From contig JADGOA010000011.1 in the NCBI GenBank assembly GCA_017883215.1, forward strand, positions 1 to 23,238: DNA of 23,238 nucleotides, read 5' to 3'. The number at the start of each line of letters is the position of its first letter. Position 1 is the first letter of the stretch. This document shows positions 17,722 through 23,238 of this stretch, one piece after another. The notes under the pieces are model-generated. The model was not told the origin of the DNA and ran no database searches. It saw nothing but the letters and a program-made list of their open reading frames with translations. The DNA comes from Thermoanaerobaculia bacterium (GTDB taxonomy: Bacteria; Acidobacteriota; Thermoanaerobaculia; Gp7-AA8). The position numbers and the translations under genes were made by a program.

Positions 17722-17794
17722 GAGTCCTGAGTCCTGAGTCCTGAGTCCTGAGTCCTGAGTCCTGAGTCCTGAGTCCTGAGTCCTGAGTCCTGAG
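17722..17794. repeat. Heptamer tandem array (GAGTCCT) x10
   Basis: Ten perfect consecutive copies of GAGTCCT from 17722 to 17791, plus GAG. On the transcribed minus strand the unit reads AGGACTC. It fills part of the gap between lepB and glyQ. Perfect identity of all copies suggests recent expansion or ongoing slippage; copy number probably varies between strains. It resembles the short tandemly repeated heptamers known from some cyanobacteria in form only. Confidence 0.97.
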
Positions 17795-17834
17795 CAGCGA
17801 AGGATCGGTCGGAGGGAGAAGCACGTCAAGTGCG

Positions 17835-17898
17835 GCGGTATGCCGCCTGGTCTGTTCGGGTGGCACGCCGTGCCATGAGACGGACCGCGGACCGCGGT
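17835..17898. repeat. Small palindromes downstream of lepB
   Basis: Between the heptamer array and the lepB stop codon lie three short inverted elements: GGCGGTATGCCGCC, GGCACGCCGTGCC and GGACCGCGGACCGCGGTC. On the lepB strand they come directly after the stop. No T-tract follows any of them, so a role as mRNA 3' end is only a guess. Confidence 0.5.
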
Positions 17899-17901
17899 CT
17901 T

Positions 17902-18567
17902 CTAATTCAGCTTCGTGAAGAAACGCTCGAACCGCGGCGTCCAGTGATGGGCGCGGTCGAGCGAGAACGCCACGGCGAGGGCCCTGCCGACGATCCGCTG
18001 GCGGTCGATGTAGCCGATGTAGCGGCTGTCGTTGCTGTTGTCGCGGTTGTCGCCCATCACGAAGTACTTCCCCTGCGGGACGGCCACGGGACCGAACGAG
18101 CGCAACGCGGCAATCTGCGGAGTGAACATGACCTCGTGTTTCCGGCCGGCGAGCAGCTCGTCGGCGACGAAGACGATGCCCTGTTCGTCATCCGGCAGCG
18201 GACCGCGCGGCGAGGAGATCGGAACCGCGGCCCCGTTGACGAACAGCTGGTTGTTCACCATCGAGATCTGATCGCCTGGCAGGGCGATCACGCGCTTGAC
18301 CAGACGCACCCCGTCGGCGGGCGAAAACAACACCACGATGTCGCCTCGGCGCGGGTTTCCCCACTTGAAGATCTCGATCGTTGTAAACGGAACCTTGAGG
18401 TCGTACGCCAATTTGTTGACGACGACCCGGTCGCCTTCCTGGATGGTCGGCTTCATCGAGCCGGTCGGGACGTCATTCCAGTCCGCCAGCGCGGACCGCA
18501 ACGAGCTGATCACGAGCAGCATCAACAGAAAGACGCGAACCTCGTAAAAGACTTTCTTTGTATTCAT
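17902..18567 (-). CDS. lepB: Signal peptidase I
   Basis: A 221-residue inner-membrane serine protease that removes signal peptides from exported proteins such as the Spy-like and Ala/Pro-rich proteins in this window. One N-terminal TM helix (about 11-28) anchors the periplasmic domain. The catalytic dyad is S37 in PTGSMKPTIQEGD and K91 in RLVKRVIALPGD; box E is present as GDNRDNSNDSRYIGYI. This is a compact single-anchor form. The ATG at 18567 follows GGAAGCAG. It is divergent from the Spy/CpxP-like gene with 89 bp between starts, and glyQ follows about 220 bp downstream on the same strand. Confidence 0.96.
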   Translation of the reverse strand: MNTKKVFYEVRVFLLMLLVISSLRSALADWNDVPTGSMKPTIQEGDRVVVNKLAYDLKVPFTTIEIFKWGNPRRGDIVVLFSPADGVRLVKRVIALPGDQISMVNNQLFVNGAAVPISSPRGPLPDDEQGIVFVADELLAGRKHEVMFTPQIAALRSFGPVAVPQGKYFVMGDNRDNSNDSRYIGYIDRQRIVGRALAVAFSLDRAHHWTPRFERFFTKLN

Positions 18568-18656
18568 CGCATCACTGCTTCCACGGATCGGGCCGGTTCA
18601 ACGTTCCCCTTCAGCCGCCGTACTCCGTTCAGTAGTGGTCCAAAGGAGAAACCAGC

Positions 18657-19406
18657 ATGAAAAAGTTCATCACCGCAGTCGCCCTCACCGCAGCGTTGGT
18701 GCCGATGGCCTACGCCGGCCAGCGCGGTCACTTCGGCGCGAGCGCCGAGGGCCTCGGTCATCACGGCGGCGCGGCCAAGGTTTTCGCGCAGCTGAACCTC
18801 ACGGCTGAACAGACGGCGCAGATCAAAGCGATCCGCGAAGCCGACCGCCAGCAAAACCAGCCTCTCGTCCAGAGCTTCCGGACGAAACTCGCCGAGTACC
18901 GGCAGCTCAAGCAGGCCAACAATCCGAGTGCCGATGCAGCGAAAAACGCCCTTGCGCCGCTCGCCGAGCAGGTCCGGGCCGCGCGGACGGCCACCCACGA
19001 GCGCATCCTCGGCGTGCTCACGCCGGAGCAGCGCACTCAGTTGCAGCAACTCCGCGCCACCGGCGAGGCCTTCAGCCGCGGTTTCAAGGCCGGCCAGCGC
19101 ATGGGGGTCATGAGCCAGCTCAATCTCACGGCGGAGCAGAAGCAACGGATGAAGACCATTCGCGCGGCCGACCGCCAGCAGAATCAGGCGCTCTACCAGA
19201 GCGTCCGCGCGAAGGTCGCCGAGTACCGCCAGCTCAAGCAGGCGAATGAGCCGAAGGCCGACGCCGTCAAGGCGGATCTCCAGGCGCTCCGGACGCAGGT
19301 GAAGGCGGCGCGGAGTGCCGCGCACGAAAAGATGCTCTCCGTCCTGACACCCGAGCAGCGCGCGCAGCTCGAACAGCTTCGCGCACAGCGGAAGTCTCAG
19401 CACTGA
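18657..19406 (+). CDS. Spy/CpxP-like periplasmic protein with duplicated LTxxQ domain
   Basis: A 249-residue exported protein. The signal peptide is MKKFITAVALTAALVPMAYA (1-20, cleavage after AYA). The mature part contains two copies of a helical LTxxQ unit, residues 45-134 and 154-243. They are about 69% identical by my count (62 of 90), each running from QLNLTAEQ to LTPEQR with the shared core ADRQQNQ and AEYRQLKQAN. Spy and CpxP of enterobacteria carry LTxxQ motifs and act as periplasmic chaperone and envelope-stress modulators, but are shorter, with one such unit. A chaperone or metal/stress role here is inference. AAAGGAGA lies 7 nt before the ATG, a strong ribosome binding site. It is divergent from lepB and ends in its own terminator. 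Confidence 0.85.
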   Translation: MKKFITAVALTAALVPMAYAGQRGHFGASAEGLGHHGGAAKVFAQLNLTAEQTAQIKAIREADRQQNQPLVQSFRTKLAEYRQLKQANNPSADAAKNALAPLAEQVRAARTATHERILGVLTPEQRTQLQQLRATGEAFSRGFKAGQRMGVMSQLNLTAEQKQRMKTIRAADRQQNQALYQSVRAKVAEYRQLKQANEPKADAVKADLQALRTQVKAARSAAHEKMLSVLTPEQRAQLEQLRAQRKSQH

Positions 19407-19427
19407 GTCGACTCCTGTTCTGATGCG

Positions 19428-19460
19428 AACCGCGCGCTGCGTATGCGGCGCGCGGTTTTC
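19428..19460 (+). terminator. Intrinsic terminator of the Spy-like gene
   Basis: A perfect 10-bp stem, AACCGCGCGC (19428-19437) and GCGCGCGGTT (19448-19457), with a 10-nt loop and a TTTTC tail. It lies 21 bp after the stop codon. As with the zinc-ribbon gene, a repeat-built hairpin begins immediately behind this ordinary terminator. Confidence 0.9.
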
Positions 19461-19463
19461 CTG

Positions 19464-19620
19464 TTGGAGTGCGGACGTCCTCGTCCGCATCGATCGGACG
19501 TCCTCGTCCGATCGTCAAAGGCCAGCGATCGCCGTATTCAGGACGCCGTTTCTGCGGTTCACCTAATGACCGCCGGACGAGGACGTCCGGCGGATGCGGA
19601 CGGGGACGTCCGCACTCCAA
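19464..19620. repeat. Nested double inverted repeat (GGACGTCC word)
   Basis: Outer arms of 27 nt (19464-19490 and 19594-19620) match at 26 of 27 positions, the exception being a G-U pair. Inner arms of 16 nt, CGGACGTCCTCGTCCG (19495-19510) and CGGACGAGGACGTCCG (19574-19589), are perfect reverse complements. The word GCGGACGTCC(T/C)CGTCCGC appears in outer and inner positions, so arms can pair in more than one register. It separates the Spy-like gene's terminator from the AAA+ gene, whose ATG is 30 bp further on. Confidence 0.93.
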
Positions 19621-19650
19621 CCCCACCTGTGCTTAACTTCCCCGACACAC

Positions 19651-21141
19651 ATGACGCACCAGCGCTCGATTCACGACCTGAAAGGGCTCATCCTCTCCTT
19701 CCACTCGCTGATCGCCATCGAGACGGTCGAAGAAGAACGCGTACGCGCACTGCTCAACGACATTGCCGGCGATCTCCGGCTGCCGCTCTTCGAGTGGTCG
19801 ATCGCCAGCGGCTTCAATCGCGTGCACGGCGCGAAGATCGAGGCGACGGAGGACCCGCTCGCCGCCCTGAAGCACATCGTGGGCATCGAGAACACCGACG
19901 CCATCTACATGCTCAAGGATCTCGCCCCGCACGCGGCGAACGCGAACGTGGCCAGGGTGCTCAGGGAAGTGGCACAGAAGCTGACCTCCACGCGCTCGGC
20001 CATCGTGGTCACGGGCGAGCCCATCGAGCTGCCGAAAGACATCGACCAGATCGCGGTGCACTTCGATCTGGAGATGCCGGATGAAGAAGAGCTGCGCTCG
20101 GTCGTCCGCAGCGTTCTCGATTCCGTGGGACGGCGCCAGCAGGTGCGCGTCGACCTCTCGCGAGACGATGCGCAGCGGCTCGTCCACTCGCTGGCAGGAC
20201 TCACGCTCAATCAGGCCAGGCAGGTCGTGGCGCAGGCGATCATCACCGACAGTCAGCTGACCGTAGCCGACATCGACACGATCATCCGCACCAAGGGCGA
20301 GATCATCGCGCGCGGCGGTCTGCTCGAGTTCTATCCCTCCGAAGAGAACAGGTTCGAGCTCGGCGGCTTCTCCAAGCTCAAAACGTGGCTCGACAGCGCG
20401 CGACTCGGGTTCACCCCCGAAGCGCGCGCGCTGAACCTCGCTCCGCCGAAAGGCGTCCTTTTCGTCGGCGTGCAGGGCTGCGGCAAATCGCTCGCGGCGA
20501 AGTTCGTGGCGCGGCAGTGGCAGCTTCCGCTTCTGAAGCTCGATGCCGGGCGGCTCTACGACAAATACGTCGGCGAATCCGAGAAGAACTTCCGCAAGGC
20601 GACCACGCTGGCCGAAGCGATGGCTCCCGTCGTCCTCTGGATCGACGAGATCGAGAAGGCCTTCGCGCAGAGCGGCAGCGCCGATTCGGACGGCGGCCTC
20701 TCGCAGCGCCTGTTCGGTTCGTTCCTCACCTGGCTTCAGGAGAAGAAGGACGAGGTTTTCGTGGTCGGCGCGGCCAACGATCTGATGCGCCTTCCCGCCG
20801 AGCTCCTGCGCAAGGGCCGCTTCGACGAAATCTTCTTCGTCGATCTCCCCACCGCCGCGGAGAGAGGCGGCATCTTCTCGATCCACCTTCGCCTGCGGAA
20901 ACAGGAGACGAGCGCGTTTGACATCGCAGCACTGGCGAACGCGTCAGACGGGTTCAGCGGCGCCGAGATCGAGCAGGCCGTCATCTCCTCGGCGTACCGC
21001 GCACTCCAGAATCACAAGCCGCTCTCGACCGAGGGGGTGCTGGAGGCCATTCGCTCGACAGTTCCGCTCTCCGTCACGCGGGCCGAGGACATCGAGAGGA
21101 TCCGCAAGACCGCGGTCGGGCGGTTCATGCCGGTGTCGTGA
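19651..21141 (+). CDS. Ycf46-type AAA+ ATPase
   Basis: A 496-residue cytosolic ATPase related to Ycf46 of cyanobacteria and plastids. The N-terminal half (about 1-200) is a degenerate RecA-like domain without a P-loop (SFHSLIAIETVEEERV; SAIVVTGEPIELPKDIDQ). A linker carries the family signature ARGGLLEFYPSEE. The C-terminal AAA+ core has Walker A GVQGCGKS (273-280), the GESEKNFRKA pore-region segment, Walker B VVLWIDEIEKAF with D332 and E333, sensor 1 N376, and the arginine finger region RKGR (387-390). All catalytic residues are intact. Cyanobacterial Ycf46 has been linked to photosynthesis regulation, which need not apply here. ATG 19651 is preferred; the upstream extension is translated repeat. 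No strong ribosome binding site is visible. Convergent with folE. Confidence 0.9.
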   Translation: MTHQRSIHDLKGLILSFHSLIAIETVEEERVRALLNDIAGDLRLPLFEWSIASGFNRVHGAKIEATEDPLAALKHIVGIENTDAIYMLKDLAPHAANANVARVLREVAQKLTSTRSAIVVTGEPIELPKDIDQIAVHFDLEMPDEEELRSVVRSVLDSVGRRQQVRVDLSRDDAQRLVHSLAGLTLNQARQVVAQAIITDSQLTVADIDTIIRTKGEIIARGGLLEFYPSEENRFELGGFSKLKTWLDSARLGFTPEARALNLAPPKGVLFVGVQGCGKSLAAKFVARQWQLPLLKLDAGRLYDKYVGESEKNFRKATTLAEAMAPVVLWIDEIEKAFAQSGSADSDGGLSQRLFGSFLTWLQEKKDEVFVVGAANDLMRLPAELLRKGRFDEIFFVDLPTAAERGGIFSIHLRLRKQETSAFDIAALANASDGFSGAEIEQAVISSAYRALQNHKPLSTEGVLEAIRSTVPLSVTRAEDIERIRKTAVGRFMPVS

Positions 21142-21164
21142 GGGACTAGTGGCCTGTATTGGCC

Positions 21165-21857
21165 CTAGACCCTCGTGCCGCGCCGATTCACGATCGACAT
21201 GAACTCGTCGCGGGTGCGCTCGTCGTTGAGGAACGCGCGGCGGAGGACGTTCGTCTCCATGAACGACGACTCCTGTTCCACGCCGCGCATGACCATGCAG
21301 AGGTGCACGCCGCCCATCCAGACCGCCAGGCCGCGCGGCTCGAGTATTTTCTCGATCGTGTCGGCGACGTCGTGAGCGAGATGCTCCTGCGACTGCAGCC
21401 TCCGCATGTGGACCTCGACGATGCGCGGGATCTTCGAAGCGCCGATGATCGTCGCCTCGGGGATGTAGCCGATGATGAATTGTCCGAAGAACGGCAGGAT
21501 ATGGTGCGCGCAGAGCGTCTTGTACGTTCCGCCGATGACGACCATGTTCTGGCAGTGTTCGTCAGCGGCCGAACACGCTTTCCGGAACAGCGTCGTCAGC
21601 TTCTTCACGTCCGTGTAGTCGTACCCGCTGGTCAGCGTCACCAGCGACTCCGCCCAACGGCGAGGCGTGTCGAGCACGTTCTCGTCGTCGAGGTCGACGT
21701 GCAGCAGCCGCAGGACCTCGCGCAGGTGATGCTGCAGCTTCTCGCGATTCACGGTCGGCCGCGGCCCGCTCAGGAGCCCTCGATCGTTGACGATGGCTTC
21801 TACTTCGGCGAGGACCACCGCGTCACCAATTCCTTCCGACGACTTCACTGATTTCAT
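21165..21857 (-). CDS. folE: GTP cyclohydrolase I
   Basis: A 230-residue cytosolic enzyme that converts GTP to 7,8-dihydroneopterin triphosphate, the first step of folate and pterin synthesis. The zinc ligands C116, H119 and C187 and the catalytic H118 are present (LCAHHILPFFG; GGVHLCMVMRGVEQ). Other family features are YIPEATIIGASKIPRIVEV, MRRLQSQEHLAHDVADTI, and TPRRWAESLVTLTSGY near the start. Small departures from the commonest sequence (A117 for Glu; QEHLA for QERLT) leave the active site intact. ATG 21857 is preceded by AAAGG at 7 nt; an overlapping out-of-frame ATG at 21861 is not used. It stands alone and converges on the AAA+ gene with 23 nt between stops. Confidence 0.96.
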   Translation of the reverse strand: MKSVKSSEGIGDAVVLAEVEAIVNDRGLLSGPRPTVNREKLQHHLREVLRLLHVDLDDENVLDTPRRWAESLVTLTSGYDYTDVKKLTTLFRKACSAADEHCQNMVVIGGTYKTLCAHHILPFFGQFIIGYIPEATIIGASKIPRIVEVHMRRLQSQEHLAHDVADTIEKILEPRGLAVWMGGVHLCMVMRGVEQESSFMETNVLRRAFLNDERTRDEFMSIVNRRGTRV

Positions 21858-21943
21858 TCATCAACCTTTCAGAGCGGCGAGCCGGTCGAACGTGACAGCG
21901 CACCGGCGCAGCGGGTTACAGAGTGTACGCGTGGTACGGGTCT

Positions 21944-22063
21944 CGGGTGTCGGGGTCTGTGTGCGGCACGGACACTCTTGTCTGTGCACGACCGGGTGGG
22001 AAGTACAGACGGGAGTGTCTGTGCCATATCGGGTGTCTGCATCGACGCCCTCTCCCGACACCC
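21944..22063. repeat. Nested inverted repeat (GACACTC/GAGTGTC word) upstream of folE
   Basis: The inner arms, 21965-21985 and 22005-22025, are 21 nt long with 18 exact pairs. The three mismatches are all G-U in the RNA, so the stem is complete. The outer arms GGGTGTCGGG (21945-21954) and CCCGACACCC (22054-22063) are perfect. The core word is GGCAC(A/G)GACACTC with its complement GAGTGTCTGTGCC. It sits in the 331-bp gap between the divergent folE and acyl-CoA dehydrogenase starts, on the folE side of the promoter described next. Confidence 0.92.
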
Positions 22064-22090
22064 CGCCAGCTGGCACCCCCATCCGCAATC

Positions 22091-22120
22091 TTGACCGCTG
22101 AATGAGCGTTCATTCATACT
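22091..22120 (+). promoter_or_regulatory. Promoter of the acyl-CoA dehydrogenase gene
   Basis: TTGACC (22091-22096) matches the -35 consensus at five of six positions. CATACT (22115-22120) matches the -10 at four of six. The spacer is 18 bp, occupied almost entirely by the palindrome at 22099-22116. About 68 nt separate the -10 from the ATG. Confidence 0.6.
22099..22116. promoter_or_regulatory. FadR (TetR-type) operator-like palindrome
   Basis: TGAATGAGCGTTCATTCA has perfect 7-bp arms (TGAATGA / TCATTCA) around GCGT. The arms and the 4-bp spacing are those of the operator consensus I recall for the TetR-family fatty-acid-degradation repressor FadR (YsiA) of Bacillus subtilis. It lies between the -35 and -10 of the acyl-CoA dehydrogenase promoter, where a bound repressor would block RNA polymerase. 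The regulator gene is not in this window. Confidence 0.7.
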
Positions 22121-22188
22121 GTTTTGTTGTTCGTATCGCCGGGGCGGAACAAATCGTGTAGACGATTCCAGTCGAAGGAGTATCAGGC

Positions 22189-23238
22189 ATGGCCGAAGCT
22201 AAGACCAAAGGCGCCGTGGAGGCGATGGAAATCGCCGAAGCGTCTCGCGAAACCGAGTGGGAGAAGCCATCGTTCGTCGGCGATCTCTTCCTTGGCAACC
22301 TCAATCTCGACCTCATCTACCCGTTCCCCGAGCAGCCGGCGCACGACAAAGCCGAAGCCGACGAGTTCCTGAAGAAGCTCGACCGCTTTCTCGCTGAGAA
22401 CGTGAATGCCGACGAAATCGACCGTACGGGCGAGTATCCGCCCGAACTGTTCGACGGCTTCACGAAGCTCGGCGCGTGGGGAATGAAGATCCCCAAGGAA
22501 TACGGCGGTCTCGGATTCACAGCGACGAATTACAACCGCGCCGTCGGCCTGGTCGCCACCTGGTGCGGTTCGAGCGTGGCCTGGCTCTCGGCGCATCAGT
22601 CCATCGGTGTTCCGCAGCCGCTGAAGCTCTTCGGCACTCCGGAGCAGAAGAGGAAATGGCTCCCGCGGCTGGCCAACGGAGCGATCTCCGCGTTTGCGCT
22701 GACGGAGCCGGGCGTCGGCTCCGATCCCGCCAAGATGCAGACCACGGCGGTGAAATCGCCCGACGGCAAGGGCTGGATCATCAATGGCGAGAAGCTCTGG
22801 TGCACGAACGGCACGAAGGCCGAGCTGATCGTGGTCATGGCCCAGACCCCGCCGAAGGTGGTGAAGGGGAAAGAGAAGAAGCAGATCTCCGCCTTCGTCG
22901 TCGAGACCGCCACGCCCGGATTTTCGGTGGAGCACCGTTGCCAGTTCATGGGCCTGCGCGGCATCGGCAACGGCCTGCTGCGCTTCAAAGACGTCTTCGT
23001 CCCGAACGACAGCCTGCTGTGGGGCGAAGGGCTGGGGCTGAAGCTCGCGCTCATCACTCTCAACACCGGACGGCTGACGATTCCGGCAGGCTGCGCGGCC
23101 AGCGGCCGGCGCATGGTCGCGATCGCGAAGGAATGGGCTGGCGAACGCGTGCAGTGGGGCCTGCCGATCGGCAAACACGAAGCCGTCGCGGCAAAGATCG
23201 CCTGGATGGCGTCGCACACGTTCGCCATGGAATCGATC
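22189..23238 (+). CDS. Acyl-CoA dehydrogenase, partial (runs off window)
   Basis: The first 350 codons of an FAD-dependent acyl-CoA dehydrogenase, which introduces the alpha-beta double bond in fatty acyl-CoA during beta-oxidation. Seen: ELFDGFTKLGAWGMKIPKEY, GGLGFTATNYNRAVGL, the flavin/substrate signature FALTEPGVGSDPAKM (169-183), GWIINGEKLWCTNGTKAELI, and MGLRGIGNGLLRFKDVFVP. The roughly 50-residue N-terminal extension before the first dehydrogenase helix and the motif style resemble long- and very-long-chain enzymes, which usually carry an extra C-terminal domain; the missing part would show this. The catalytic base is beyond the end. The ATG follows AAGGAG (22175-22180) at 8 nt. The frame is open to the last base. 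The operator-like palindrome in its promoter suggests induction by fatty acyl-CoA. Confidence 0.93.
   Translation, partial: MAEAKTKGAVEAMEIAEASRETEWEKPSFVGDLFLGNLNLDLIYPFPEQPAHDKAEADEFLKKLDRFLAENVNADEIDRTGEYPPELFDGFTKLGAWGMKIPKEYGGLGFTATNYNRAVGLVATWCGSSVAWLSAHQSIGVPQPLKLFGTPEQKRKWLPRLANGAISAFALTEPGVGSDPAKMQTTAVKSPDGKGWIINGEKLWCTNGTKAELIVVMAQTPPKVVKGKEKKQISAFVVETATPGFSVEHRCQFMGLRGIGNGLLRFKDVFVPNDSLLWGEGLGLKLALITLNTGRLTIPAGCAASGRRMVAIAKEWAGERVQWGLPIGKHEAVAAKIAWMASHTFAMESI

Noticed and set aside
17722..17794. Possible CRISPR array
   Set aside because: The units are 7 bp and directly adjacent without spacers, and no cas gene is nearby. It is a simple tandem repeat.
19633..20886. A 417-codon open frame on the minus strand
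   Set aside because: It is antisense to the Ycf46-type ATPase, whose Walker motifs fix the correct strand and frame.

Overview
The window is 23.2 kb of GC-rich bacterial chromosome, densely packed with housekeeping genes on both strands. I see no phage genes, transposases, CRISPR array, tRNA or rRNA. The organism is Gram-negative: it has a lipoprotein with an OmpA-like domain and a Spy/CpxP-type periplasmic protein. The gene content and the word-like intergenic repeats suggest Acidobacteriota or a neighbouring phylum. That assignment is inference only, because no phylogenetic marker was searched.

Layout. 1-457 has no gene but holds a chain of long, mutually complementary arms. Next come a DUF72 gene (minus), a double zinc-ribbon protein with a ~200-nt leader and a textbook terminator, and mccA and mccB (reverse transsulfuration), each followed by a repeat-built hairpin. 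plsY and gpsA follow and overlap by 4 nt: GpsA makes glycerol-3-phosphate and PlsY acylates it. A stand-alone MshEN-domain gene then converges, with a 3-nt gap, on an exported Ala/Pro/Lys-rich protein. A DedA-family membrane protein and a six-TM methyl-accepting protein follow; the latter converges on ppdK with 11 nt between stops.

On the minus strand, lepB, glyQ, glyS, a discoidin/OmpA-like lipoprotein and ppdK lie in one direction. glyQ, glyS and the lipoprotein gene overlap by 1 and 4 nt. On the plus strand are a two-repeat Spy/CpxP-like protein and a Ycf46-type AAA+ ATPase, convergent with folE. The window ends inside an acyl-CoA dehydrogenase gene. Its promoter carries a TGAATGA-N4-TCATTCA palindrome, the arms of the Bacillus FadR operator, between the -35 and -10.

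The most unusual feature is not a gene. At least nine intergenic gaps are built from short words of about 7-10 bp, repeated in tandem and then again as the reverse complement, giving potential hairpins of 60-160 nt. The words usually differ from gap to gap, but one (CTACTCGC) is shared between distant gaps and runs into the end of a coding region. Most lie at 3' ends of genes, and the tightly convergent gene pairs have none.
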